Source: Phyto melanocephala (taxonomy: Eukaryota > Arthropoda > Insecta > Diptera > Rhinophoridae). From it: a stretch of 64,000 nucleotides of DNA. Positions 10,671-22,037 of the stretch are shown here, piece by piece. The notes under the pieces were generated by a model. That model searched no databases and was not told the DNA's origin. It was given only the letters and a program-made list of their open reading frames with translations. The position numbers and the translations under genes were made by a program. The DNA lies in NCBI GenBank assembly GCA_941918925.1, contig OW799233.1:168682235-168746234 (forward strand). The letters run 5' to 3'. Numbering within the stretch: the stretch's first letter is position 1; the number at the start of each line of letters is the position of its first letter.

Positions 10671-13117
10671 TTAGAGTGTTAGAGAGTTTATGAAATTATT
10701 TACACTGGGAAACCGCAATATTTGTTTCAGAGAATTAGATTTGCGAGATTGTTAAGGGGCAAAAAACTACAATTTCTAAATATCAATGCCTTGTTACTAA
10801 TTAAAAGTTCTTTTAACACTCTGTCCGTCTTTGGTGTGCTCTTCCACATGACCAATATTAAAACAGCAACGCAATAAATTTAAAAATGTTTCTTTTTAAT
10901 TATTTTAACTAACAATATTTACCGAAAAATTATTTGGACAAATACTTTAAATGTTTTGTATACCAATTAAAACTTTAATATTTATTTTTGTTGGCATTAA
11001 AATATCTATACCGATTTGTTACCATGTACATGTATTGTATTAAATTTTTTAGTTTTATTTTCTTTTTCTGCATTAAGCTAAAATTCTTAAATTTAATTAA
11101 GTGTAATATTTAAAAACTTTAATTTATATTTATGTTATTTGAAATTATTCTTACCGTTTTTTATTGTTTTAAATTATGATGCCAAAATTTTTATTTTTAC
11201 TAAACCCAGCACTATAATTATAAGACTTGGTCTTGTTATGTATGGATACCATAACTAAATCAATGGACTTTATTCTTTGGTATAATATGTAATTGAAACT
11301 TAAAGTTAAAAGTCAACTTGAATCGTATATATTTTGACATGGCCAAAAAAAGAAGCTGAAAATAGCTATCGGAAAACCAGGACCACATTCAAATTTCTGA
11401 CATCAAATTCTACTTTATACTCGCAAAAAATATCATGGTTATGTCATAATTACGTCGGTCATGTTATAGTTTTTTTAACAATTTTTTGTTATAAAAAATA
11501 TGTAATAGTAACTTTAATATTGTTTAATCATATATTTTGTCACGTTAATCGTAAGTTATTCTAAGTTTGCCTTTTATGAAAACATCGATATGGTTGTCCT
11601 CTAAAAATAGTATTCTTTAAAAAATTATGATGATAAATACAGTATTCTTTACAAAAATATGATGACGACAAAAATAGTATGATGTTCTTGCATAAAAAAC
11701 ATTGTACTCCAAAGCATTTAAGAAATCAAGCAATCATGCTATGACTGTTAAACAATAATTTGTTTGCAACTGTTCTTGTTTTTATATTTAAATTTTAAAT
11801 TTTAGGCCATAAGTTCAATGCAATAACGACAAAAATATCAAGGAAAATATAGTCATCTGATACCAGCTACAGTTTCATCATTAGCACTCTTTTGATCAGA
11901 ACTACAGGTGTTGTGTGTAAATGTCAACTATTTAACTCAGTATTGTATTGAAAATTGAAACATAGAATTGTTTGTTCTAATTGATTGGTTTTGTTGAATA
12001 AATTTTTTTATTTCGAAAGTTTGACATGTGAATAAATACTTATACAAAAATTTAGGAAAAAAAAATAAAATTAATTTGTCAAACATTACTGATAAAAATT
12101 GATTATAAAGGTGTGTCCAATTAGATACAAACAATAAATTGAAGCCATATTGTGATTATTGAACAATACACTAATTAAGCGTATAAATGATTGCCTGCAA
12201 CTATTATATGTTTTCACCACAATCATAAAATTCATTCAGAGAATATTTTGCTCTTTGATTATGATTACCAAAAAGAAAAATTTTTTTTTAAATTTCTTTT
12301 TCTTTTTGGTTTTAATAAAAAAAATTCTTTATTACCAACAAAACAAAGGTCTTAATAAAGAATTTTTTATAAAATCAAAAAGTGATCACAAGCTTAAGAA
12401 AGATTACAAAAATATTTATGTAAAGATCGAAAAACTGAGATGACACATTTTTTTCATTACGACAAGATTTAACTTGAAACAAAAGACAAAACATTGTAAT
12501 GAAACACCCGTTTTATATAAAAATTTATAACATTTTTTTTGCCAAAAAGTTAAATAATTCATTTGCATGCATTTAAAACACACCTCGCATCCTTCCATTT
12601 ATCCATGTTACAACAAAGGATGTTGATATGAAACACGAATATTCTAAATTATATTAGCATTCATAATTTATTCAATAATTTTGCGTTAATTTGCTGAATT
12701 ATAAATTACACCGCAAACGATATTTTTCATACGTATGATATTTGTATTGATGTTTAAATATTGACTTTAATTACAGTGAATTTTATATTCGCATTTTTAA
12801 TATGATGACAAAAGAAAACATATAAGTTATTGAATAAATTTTATTATTAGCAGTATGTAAATGCAATTACTTATTGTTAAAATTACTGGTAAAATTTATA
12901 TTATTTTAGCCTATGCCCGAGATTTCGCAGTTGTCATAATTAAAGGTTTTAGTTTAGCTTGTTGTCTTTTTGTTGCCTGAATTTCATTCAGTTTCGTTCT
13001 GTTGTTTATGCGTGATTGAGTAACAAAAATCCAAGCATTGAAACATTCACACATCTAAATATCTTAACACTTAAACATTTAAGCATTCACATTTACTATA
13101 TTAATACTATAAAGTAA
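10671..13117. other. AT-rich stretch; diverged repeat at 11400-11770
   Basis: About 2.4 kb without a supported gene. The segment 11400-11770 shares ordered motifs (gtaatagt, tcgatatgg, atgatgacgacaaaaatagt, then a tail near aataatttgtttgcaactgttctt) with 28680-28870 and, for the first half, with 31220-31500. This suggests an old dispersed repeat. Frames of 60-94 residues at 11334-12598 are rich in K, N, F and I, as expected from AT-rich DNA, and are not supported as genes. Confidence 0.4.
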
Positions 13118-13261
13118 ACAAGTAAAAGCACTATATTCGGCTGTGCCGAATCTTTCATACCCACCACCAATTTTGTGTACATTTAAAGCACAATATTTAT
13201 TATTTTGTTAATCGCTATAGAATAATCTCTTTATAATAAAATATTTATCACTTTCTTTGTA

Positions 13262-13868
13262 GAGGGTGGTTAAATTTTAAGGGCCCATGTTTAAGGTGAA
13301 TCACATCTAAACTTCAACTTTTTTCTTGTATTTCATTTGACATTTCTCAATCTCAGACTAACTCAATTTGAACCGTGGAAAGATACGCAATCGAGCAACG
13401 CTTTTAAATATTAAAGGTTTTTATAAAAATGTGCGTTCAAATCAAAATGCATTTTGTGCACTTCGTGATTCTTTTGGTCAACATAATCGTTCGAATTCGT
13501 CCACAATCGTGAGAATTGTAAAAAATATTTAAATGTCTGCAAAGCAGGTCTGTATGAAACGTGAAAATATCTGTGAATGCCATCTTAGTTCGTTGAATGG
13601 GAAACATTGCTGTTTTTCACGATAACGTGGCAAAAGAGCAAGCAACCTCTACTCATCATCGTGCCCAACAATCGAGCAACAACAGTGTCATTGAAAATTT
13701 GGACTATCGGATCGTGGTGTGCCGCCTAGGTTGGGGGGCCATTTGGCCGATATTTTGTTCCATACATAATTGAAGCATACAAATATTATCATTATAAAAA
13801 TAAATGATAATTATTTCATAATAATTTTATTCAAAATCAACATAGTCCCTTAAAATTAAACCACCCAT
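13262..13868 (+). mobile_element. MarN mariner-derived element in family A copy 3
   Basis: Bounded by TA on the left, then 'gagggtggttaaatttta'; the right end is 'aaattaaaccaccca'. It includes the helix-turn-helix relic (CALRDSFGQHN in one frame) and the tail. Several stops and frameshifts are present, so no product is expected. Confidence 0.8.
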
Positions 13869-14047
13869 TATAACTTCGGTATGCTAGTAAAATGTTTTCG
13901 TAAATTTAGTCTCTCAATGAAAGTGGCCGTTAAAATACGCGTGCCAATAAAGTTTCTGCTAATAAACATAACTTAGATATTTCAATATAGTCCTTTAGTA
14001 TTCCAAAATCTTTATTCATAGAGAATTTACATGAATTTAAGAGGAAG

Positions 14048-14343
14048 AAAGTGAATTTAAGGTTAAATTTTAAGGGCCACAGGGTGATTTAAAATATACA
14101 TTCTCTGCATTTTTCTAAAACGGGAAATTTATTAGTAAGATTTTGATTTTTAAACTTCTATAACATTTTGCTTTTAAAAGATTTTCAAACGAAATAAGTT
14201 TTGTATAATTTTAAAATTTGTTAGCCATTAGTACGTGAAAATCAATTGTTTATAATGTTTAGAGATAATTTATTTTTACTTAGGTCAAAATTTATCTAAA
14301 TTCCAATTTTTAATAGAGCATAACCTAAGGAGAACATAAGCAT
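14048..14343 (+). repeat. Nested element X, copy in family A copy 3
   Basis: Starts near 'gtgaatttaaggttaaatt' and 'aagggccacagggtgattta', and runs to 'aaggagaacataag'. It is the same block as 832-1114 but inverted relative to the host repeat. Non-coding. Confidence 0.6.
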
Positions 14344-15395
14344 AAGTTGTTAGCATGCCATCTAGTAGTTGCTAGTAGAGTCATCTATCTTATCATCTTT
14401 ATCTTATATTTAGCTACAGTACAATAAATGGCGCAGTGTAAGATGAATAAATGCTAATATATATGACTAATATATTTTTATAAAAATTTAAGGAAAAAAG
14501 TGTGCGTGGCACATCTATTTTCCGTTATAACGAAGACTTTGACCAAAAAGCCATGTTTGCAAAATTTCAGAATCGTACATATAGTTTTGTCAGTTTTATT
14601 ACGTTATATGGGAGGTGGGCGTAAAATTGGGCGCGGCATCTTAATTTGTTGGCATAGTAATGAAATTGCCTAGGGGGATAGACGTAGCAAAATTTATCAT
14701 CATACCTCTAATTTTAGCGGTTTTATGAGCTTTTAAATTTCATTAACGGTAGATAACGTGAAAAGTGGGCGTTATAGTAGGCGTGTCAAAGTTATTTTTA
14801 CGAATGAGTACAACTGAGGTGTTTCAATATAGGCCTTTATTATTCCAAAATCTTTATTAATAGAAAAATTATATGAATTTTAGTTAAAACGTTAACTCCT
14901 CCCCTAATGCATAGATTTAGACAATTTTCGGCGGAAGATATTTCCTTTACCCAGGAAATATACATTTGAAGTTTCATGAGTCTACGTTAAGGCGTTTGGA
15001 CACAATTCCATTTTATTTGATGTTCGAAGGACACGGTTTTTTCGACCTACTCTTGCTTTTCGAGCTATAACTCTCTTCCTAATATTCCGATTTAGCCCAT
15101 TTTCAATACCAATTAAACCCTGTCTATAAGAAAGATTCTGGCAAAATTTGAGCCCCCTAGCTTTTTCGGTGCGACCTCTATCGTGCTTTCAACAGACGGA
15201 CAGACGGACAGACGGACATACGGACAGACGGACAGACATAGCTAGATCGTCATAAAATCAAACCCCGATTCAGAATATATATACTTTATGGGGTCTAAAA
15301 TGGATATTTCGATGTGTTACAAACGGAATGACAAAATGAATATACCCCCACCATTTTTTTGGTGGCGGGTATAAAAAGTGAAAATATATAATTAA

Positions 15396-17084
15396 CCCTT
15401 ATGTGAGTGACAAAAAAAACACCTTCTCTAGAGTGACAGGGGTACCCGGGTACCCACACACAAATTGTATGAAAATTGCATATTTTTTCCATAGTACTGT
15501 ACGTTAAATTGACATAAAATGATTTTTTGTTCTAAGGATTCATCTTATAATATAACATGCATTTTGGTCTTTCCGTTTTTTAAGTTTTTAGTACAAAAAT
15601 TTACTTAACCACTAGCACTAATATATAAAACAAAAATATTTTAGCAGGAATCCCTACAGCTTGAATTTGGTACTTCCCATTTTATGAATTTTAAATAATT
15701 ACTCGCTATATTGTCATAATAGTGTTTGAACAAAACTTAATATATGTGATTCCTCCTTTTATGAGCTTTAGCAAATTCAACAACACATAGCCATTATATT
15801 GGTGGTTTGCCATTTTGTAAACAGTAGCATATTCAACAATACAATGACACCACAATTTCATTCTTAATTGTTTTGGCCGGGAATAAGTGAATTAAGTTTC
15901 ATAAAATGACAGACAGAGTCCGTTCTAAAGGATTAAATTTATTGGAAATTTAAAATATATTAAGTGAATGTGAAAGTGATGAGGAAGAATTTATCGTTTC
16001 TGGCGATATGAGATCAGAAGCATCAGATGCTGAGTTAGTACCCATGTGTAGAAACTGATGAAAACTCATACGATTCAAATGACAGCGAAGAAGTGGAATC
16101 GAATAGTGAACTTTGTGCTAAATATGGAACTTTTTGGTTTCTTGACCCATTTCCAGAATTTCAGTCAATAAACCGGAATATTTAAAGGCAACGCTTTGGC
16201 ACAGTACCTGGTTTGCACATTTCTACACCAAAATATATATTCAAAAGTTTTTTTTCCAGCAAATGTGCGATATAATTTTACGTTAAAAAAACGAAAGGGA
16301 AAACGATTAACTGATGAATACAATGGAAATTTACACAGCAGGTATCCGAATTCTAATAAAAAGTCACAAAATAAAATCTTCACACCATTTACTGAAAATG
16401 AGCTAGACGAATTTTTTTATTTTTTTATTGATTGTTTGTGGCGTTTACAAATCTAATAAGGAGAATTTGACTGAGTTGTGGAAATCTAATCACCCACCCC
16501 TTACTCGGGCTGCAATATCATATGATAGGTTTAAAATGCTTTTACGTTTCATACGATTTGATAACGAAGCTACTCGTGAGTCGAGTGTCGAAAATGACAA
16601 AGCTGCTGCACTCCGAGATATTCAGAACATGTTGAGTTATAATTTACGTAAATATTATAAGCCTGGCAAAAAATATAAATCAAAATACTATACATGTGTG
16701 TGGTTTCTTACAGCTTTAAAATCTATTAACTATAAGCGCAGATATTATATCTTTTAATTTCTAAAATAAATTTCCTCATTTTTTCGAAGAAATATGCTTT
16801 AGAAAATGTTTTTTAAAAAAATAATAACAATTCTTCCATCCACTTTTATATATAAAACTTTGGGTACCTGGGTACCCCTGTCACTCGCTTAAGGGTGTAA
16901 AATAAATATCTATATACCTCGCCCATCCAAAAAGATATACTGGACTTATATCAATAAAAATATAAAAACAATAAAAAGTTAAGAGTTCTCAAAAAGTTTG
17001 AGCAATGTAAATCATCTGGCACCATAAAATATTTTTATTTGAAAATGAAATGGGTAACCGGGTACCCTGTCACTCACATAAGGG
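15396..17084 (+). mobile_element. piggyBac-like element with TTAA target duplication
   Basis: The element is flanked by TTAA (15392-15395 and 17085-17088) and has inverted termini CCCTTATGTGAGTGAC / GTCACTCACATAAGGG. Inside each end is a sub-terminal motif built of GGTACC: 'ggggtacccgggtaccc' at about 15439-15455 and 'gggtaaccgggtaccc' at about 17052-17067. A third, internal copy of the end ('gggtacctgggtacccc' with 'tgtcactcgcttaaggg') lies at 16863-16897. TTAA specificity and the transposase relic inside identify the superfamily. At 1689 bp it is shorter than typical autonomous elements (about 2.4 kb or more) and is internally deleted. It lies immediately downstream of family A copy 3. Confidence 0.85.
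15906..16757 (+). pseudogene. Truncated piggyBac-like transposase relic
   Basis: Starts at the ATG of MTDRVRSKG. An acidic N-terminal stretch follows (SECESDEEEFIVSGD), as is usual for this family, with in-frame stops. After frame changes the reading continues through 16196-16456 (a TPFTENELDEFFYFFIDCLW-like block), then shifts frame near 16430-16445 into 16428-16757. There ISYDRFKMLLRFIRFDN matches the conserved 'RF..ml.fl.F.dn' block at the start of the piggyBac DDE domain, and DKAAALRDI follows. The catalytic aspartates and the C-terminal cysteine-rich domain are absent. It is broken by at least one frameshift and several stops, so it is non-functional. Confidence 0.75.
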
Positions 17085-19417
17085 TTAATACTGTTGTCAA
17101 CTAGGTAGATCATTTGCTTACGATCGCTTTATATTTTTATTTCACTTCATGTGTTACGGGAATCTACAACTTAATTGTCTCAATAAACAGTTCAAAATGC
17201 AATATTTTACAAAATTTTTAAACAAAGATTATTAACAATAAGCATACTTATATTTAAACGGATGCAAAGATAGCGTGAATACCATATATCATATTTTTTG
17301 TAAATTCAATAGTTTTGTTTTAATAAGCATTTAATTTTTCAAGTATATCAACTGCCTGCACCGAATCATTTCAAGTGTTTAAGGCTTAAAGAGTGTTCGT
17401 GCACAAAGCTATTCTCTCCTATGATATGGTAGTGCATTTTGCGATACCTTGTATATATAAAATAAACTCTGTTTTGGTTTAACGGAAAATAAATTTGTAA
17501 GCTTTTACGACCATCGAAAATTTCTGTAGCTAGGCCAATGGTTCTAGCTCATACTTGTTAGTAAAAATTTCGAAAAAATTAACACAGATACCAATTTACA
17601 GAAAATTTTAATACAAGTTTTCATATTTCATCTCTATATATATTTTGAAACTATTTTTAAAGACTTTAAATAAGTATCATATACACATAAAACTTCGACA
17701 CTGCACATGAGATAAAGAAATTGATATTAAAATTTAATTAGCAACAATTATATATTCCTTAAGTCTTAATGAAAATTAGAAGTTTTTTTTATCGAAAATA
17801 ACAACACTTTCTTCATCACCAAGCAAATACTATTTGAATCTTAAACTAAACTTTAAATGTTGTCTGTTTATTTAAATCCTGGTAATCAAAATTGAAATTA
17901 GAGAAGGACTTAGATACAAAACTATTTGTATATACTTGCTACACGCTAAAGATGAAAAAATCAAATTTAAACAAACAATGTTAATAGTTTACTCATACTG
18001 CTGCAGTGAAAACTATTTGGCGGTGTTTTTTTTTCTTTTAACGTTCCACTTGAGCATGTTCCAATTTCCACTTAAGTATTTAACTTATTTGCATATAAAT
18101 TCGTTTAAAGCAACAACAATAACCAAAATAGTAACTCGAAGATAACAACATGGAAACAATCAAAGACAAACACATATAACCAAATTAAATGGCTATCACA
18201 CATACAGTTTTAAATCTTTAGATACACACACTTACCATCGCTCAGTTCGTTTTACTAATGACTTTACGCAGAGAAACTGTTATAAGTATTAAGGCGGCAC
18301 CGTTTTTTTTTAGATAATTAAATAAGCCATTTATTTACATAAATAAGCAAAAATAATTTTTGGTAAAAGTTATGTTTATTATCAACCCAGCTGATGGCGA
18401 AGCATTTTGTCAAATATTGTTGGATTTGATCCGATGAAAAATTAAATTTTTGTTTAGGTATTAAACAATTAACTTAAGTATACTTTTTGTTAGTAAATAT
18501 ACCAAAAATAATGTATACTTGTTGTTTTTGCAGCATTTATAATGTGTTAAACTTTAGTAATTCAAATTTTTATAAATTAAACATACTATACAACTTTTTC
18601 ATCCTTGATAAACGAATTGGCCTACAAAGTTGCTTTGTTGCACGACTTCACCATTGCATATAGCTGTATGAATATATGGTTATGTTTTTCAAATCTTATT
18701 TTAAGTAAATTTTTATAAATAGACAATCAATAAATAAAAATTTATAATGACCATGCCTCACATTTTCCAATTTGATTAAATTGTAGCATAAATAAAAGTT
18801 TAGAATCTAATACTAGTACACTTACGGTCATAATCATAATATTATTTTTAATTGATTTAAGGGTTAAAAAACGAATTTTATATAAAAACAATTTTGTAAA
18901 ATAAACCTTTGATGAACCTTAAAAGTGATTATGAATATGGGGGTAAAATTAATTCAAAAATAAATTTTAAAAATGAATTCAAACCTGATTGACTTACAAT
19001 AAAATCCATTATAATATAATACAATAGTTTAAAACTAATTTAATAAATTTATAATTATAATAGTCTTCCTCTTTTCAAGATCGGTTTTCTTAACTGTCAT
19101 TGAGATTTTTAAATAAACAGATATTATTACCAAGTGTATTCTTAAATGAAAAAATAAAATACCCACCAAAAAACTTTATTTCGAAAAAGGCTTCTTGAAT
19201 CGCTTACTTAGTGCTTGCTTGCTCCCTAGAGCCCTTTTCTAAAAGACGTTCTGCTTTGTATGTCTCTTTGTTTATAAGAAATAATCGCTATTTTCACCCC
19301 TACCCGTTTAATCATATTTATTGTTTATAGTGTAATCATGACTTTCCCTCAAGCACTGCTGAAAAGAAATTAAATTAGTATTCAAATAAATAGGCTTGAT
19401 TTTTTCCACGGTAGACA

Positions 19418-19505
19418 TATTTTATTGTGTTTTCCTATGTAAACAATTAAAGCATTTATATGGATGCATTAGAGCAAGGAAATGAAGTCTGCACTCCTAA
19501 CAGAA
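19418..19505 (+). repeat. Diverged direct repeat, first copy
   Basis: Shares the ordered blocks 'aaacaattaaagcattt', 'ggatgca', 'agcaaggaa' and 'tctgcact' with 19890-19985 (there aaacaatttaagcattt, ggacgca, gtaaggga, actgcact), about 470 bp downstream. Probably an old local duplication or two copies of an unclassified repeat. Confidence 0.45.
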
Positions 19506-19889
19506 TAAAAAAAAATTTTTGTTGGGAATTAAACTAAATTGTAATCCAAAACTAAATATAATTTTAAATAACAAAAGTTAAATTCTATTTAATTTAACTA
19601 CGTTGTAATAAAAAAGCGTATAAGATTCCATAAATTGTAAGTTGAGCAGAGCACCAAAAACTTTATTACGAAATGTTGCTTTTGGTTTCATTTTTATACG
19701 TGATGTCGATTTGAATTTCTCCTTTATTGGATTTAATAAGCGCTAACTTTATCTCTTAACAAATTAGTCATGCCAACTTTTTACGCACTGTTGCAAAAGA
19801 TATCAGACCGTAAGAGAAAACTATAAGGAACAAATTAAGACTAAAATAAATTTTTTTTCTTTCCATATTGCCGGAAAAGTAAACGTATA

Positions 19890-19985
19890 GAACAGTAATT
19901 TTTTTTTATTTTCGTATGCAAACAATTTAAGCATTTCCCTGGACGCAATATGGTAAGGGATAGAAGACTGACTGCACTGCTTGCA
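19890..19985 (+). repeat. Diverged direct repeat, second copy
   Basis: Partner of 19418-19505; same order of shared blocks, with scattered substitutions and small indels. Confidence 0.45.
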
Positions 19986-20199
19986 ATAGTCGAGAAAATT
20001 TTTAGTAGTAAGTCGACCTTTTATGATCATTATTTGTAATTATCTACTAGATTCATCACATACAAAATCCAGATTTAATAATTTTTATTTTAGGATATTT
20101 TTATTGCATAAATAACTTCAAAGTACTAGCCTCGTTTAGCTTTGAAATTTTGCCATTATTCTGACAACATGTAGATTCCAATCAAAAACAACTGCCCAT

Positions 20200-20600
20200 G
20201 TTTTTGTACCAAGAGAAAATCAAATCAATTTCTAATACCTTGTTCTAAAGTAAAGCGTATTTTGAAAAGAACGTTATGGATGGATCATAGCAAATAGTGA
20301 TCGGACGAGGAAAGATCTGAACTAAAAGGCGGGTGAGGTACAAATTCGAAAAAAACTCCTTTCTTAGTAATATATAACAGGTATTCCACCGCATGATGGA
20401 AATAACGATTCCATTTTCGACCTTTTTCAGTAAATGAATAGCTTTAACTACATCAGTTGCACTTGGTAGAGGCTGTTTGTAATAAATTGGCCGGATTTCA
20501 TTAGCGGATGGGACCTTTGTTGTCCCACCAAATACAGAGCACATTAATGACATAAATCTTTGGCTTTGATCTTGATTCAGACGGTTGATTGGAAATCACA
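20200..20600 (-). pseudogene. Mariner transposase relic (C-terminal catalytic half)
   Basis: Translating the minus strand across frames gives, in order: KPKIYVINVLCIWWDNKGP (the mariner 'lcIWWD.kG' block), then RKWNRYFHHAVEY where intact mariners have an HHDNA motif, then FVPHPPFSSDL, SSSDHYLL and a stretch ending FTLEQGIRN. The order matches the canonical DD34D mariner layout, in which the third aspartate sits in the 'hPPYSPDLAPSDYhlf' motif. The second aspartate motif is corrupted and several stops and frameshifts occur. The 102-residue frame at 20245-20553 is an out-of-frame reading of the same relic. No terminal repeats were identified. It belongs to a different mariner lineage from the QQDGATCHTA-type copies elsewhere in the window. 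Confidence 0.75.
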
Positions 20601-21116
20601 TAAGATCTCTTAACCAATGGTTTATTTAATTAGATCGGCTTTTCGGCATTGTCTTTTATAGCATTTGAGCAGCAATTCGTATATATAAAAGCGATTTTAA
20701 TTTCAATTTGTTTTACACCCCATTTCCCGACTTTAGAATGAACTCTGCGATTAGCAAAGATGCTGTAATTGTTGCTTGAGTGTAGGGAATGAATTTATAA
20801 ACCTTTATTGTATTTAACAACAAATTTTGAGGAGTTATTCCACACAAGCAATATTTCGCACATTGAAACACATTTACCTTGTGCTTTGGTGAGCAATCGG
20901 CTGACCCCTTACGTATTTTGCTTTAGTTAAAGTAATATAGGTTCTCGAATTTAAATGGATATTTAGTAAATTTAATAATAATCAGTAACTATTTTTTGAT
21001 AGATTCCAGTGAGTAGAACAACTTGAAAACAAGTTATCACATTTATAAAGTTAAAAATATTTACAAGTTTAACAAATATTAAATATAATAATTATTGTTA
21101 TTGCAATAATAAAATA
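20601..21116. other. AT-rich stretch, nothing recognised
   Basis: About 515 bp between two mariner remnants. It may include undetected N-terminal remains of the relic to its left; no clear motif is seen. Confidence 0.4.
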
Positions 21117-22037
21117 AAGGGTGTTTTTTTAAGCCCGATAGAACTTGAAATTGTAAAAAATAACACAAAAAATTAAATTGTAATCAAAATTTTTTTTTTA
21201 TTCAAAAGATCAATACGTGACATTAACATTTGTAAATGATTTCGGGCATATGGGCACCGCGGCTGTTCTTGACGAAGCGCATTCTGGACGTCCAATTTTG
21301 GGCCACTTTTTCGAGCACTGGTGGCCGTATGTCACGAATAACACGAACAATGCTGGCCTCCAAGGCGTCAATTGTTGCTGGTTTATCAGCATAAACCAGT
21401 GACTTCACGTAGCCCCACAGGAAATAATCGAGAGGTGTCAAATCGCACGACCTTGGAGGACAATTGACAGGTCCATTTCTCGAAATCAACTTATCGCCAA
21501 ATTTTGATTTCAATAAGTCGATGGTTGCGTTCGCCGTATGGCACGTAGCGCCATCCTGTTGAAACCACATCTCCTCCGGATCAATGTCATCCATATCTTC
21601 AAACAAAAAATCATTGATCATGGTGCGGTAACGATCTCCATTGACCGTAACGCGAGCTCCGGCCTCATTTTTGAAGAAATAAGGTCCGATGATGCCACCA
21701 GCGTGAAAACCGCACCAAACGGTGCATTTTTTTGGATGTAATGGAGTCTGTAGGGTCTCTTGTGGATTGGTCTCGCTCCATATGTGGCAATTTTGCTTAT
21801 TAACAAACCCGTTAAGCCAAAAATGCGCCTCATCGCTGAACACAATTTTGCGATAAAATTGGACGTCCAGAATGCGCTTCGTCAAGAACAGCCGCGGTGC
21901 CCATATGCCCGAAGTCATTTTCAAATGTTAATGTCACGTATTGATCTTTCGAATAAAAAAAAAAATTTGATTACAATTTAATTTTTTGTGTTATTTTTTA
22001 CAATTTCAAGTTCTATCGGGCTTAAAAAAACACCCTT
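21117..22037 (-). mobile_element. Foldback mariner derivative with 183-bp inverted arms
   Basis: A 921-bp element flanked by TA on both sides (21115-21116 and 22038-22039), with termini AAGGGTGTTTTTTTAAGCCC. The arms 21117-21299 and 21855-22037 are both exactly 183 bp and near-identical in inverted orientation, differing at only a few bases. This is far longer than the usual mariner inverted repeats. The arms contain the last codons of the transposase (block RFVKNSRGAHMPEIIYKC, read on the minus strand from the left arm) plus the 3' untranslated end. The normal 5' end with the helix-turn-helix region has therefore been replaced by an inverted copy of the 3' end. About 555 bp of single-copy core separates the arms. 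Confidence 0.9.
21223..21918 (-). pseudogene. Chimeric mariner transposase frame (N-terminal domain replaced by inverted tail)
   Basis: Open for about 231 residues from the ATG at 21918. The first ~20 residues are encoded by the antisense of the duplicated 3' arm, so they are not transposase. Real homology begins at FYRKIVFSDEAHF (first catalytic Asp), then WFQQDGATCHTA (second Asp) and CPPRSCDLTPLDYFLWGYVK (third). I count 36 residues from the second Asp to the Asp of SCD and 41 to the Asp of PLD; the latter equals the spacing used to name DD41D (rosa-like) elements, but I cannot confirm the assignment. The C-terminal SRGAHMPEIIYKC is intact. All three acidic residues remain, yet the DNA-binding helix-turn-helix half is absent, so transposition activity is not expected. 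The unbroken frame suggests a fairly recent rearrangement. Confidence 0.8.

Larger units (their letters stand above)
13118..15377 (+). repeat. Family A dispersed repeat, copy 3
   Basis: Complete at both ends: 'acaagtaaaagcactat', the ATTCGGC-tgt-GCCGAAT hairpin, then on the right a long GACA/GACG array (about 15196-15236), 'ctttatggggtctaaaatgg' and 'ggtggcgggtataaaaa'. It contains MarN, then element X in plus orientation, then part of block Y and one or two 288-bp-type units with a G-rich start near 14611. A piggyBac-like element starts only 18 bp after its right end. Confidence 0.85.
17085..20199. other. AT-rich stretch without supported genes
   Basis: About 3.1 kb. No frame resembles a known protein. 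There is a good splice-donor-like site on the minus strand (GCGATG|GTAAGTGTG at 18229-18241), discussed under findings, and a diverged direct repeat at 19418-19505 and 19890-19985. Otherwise nothing is recognised. Confidence 0.45.

Noticed and set aside
12159..12443. 94-residue Lys/Phe/Ile-rich frame
   Set aside because: Composition reflects A- and T-runs; no domain, no codon signature, and overlapping frames on both strands.
20245..20553. 102-residue frame first considered as a hAT-like protein (a RWNTCY block)
   Set aside because: It is an out-of-register reading of the mariner relic; neighbouring frames give IWWDNKGP and HPPFSSDL in mariner order.
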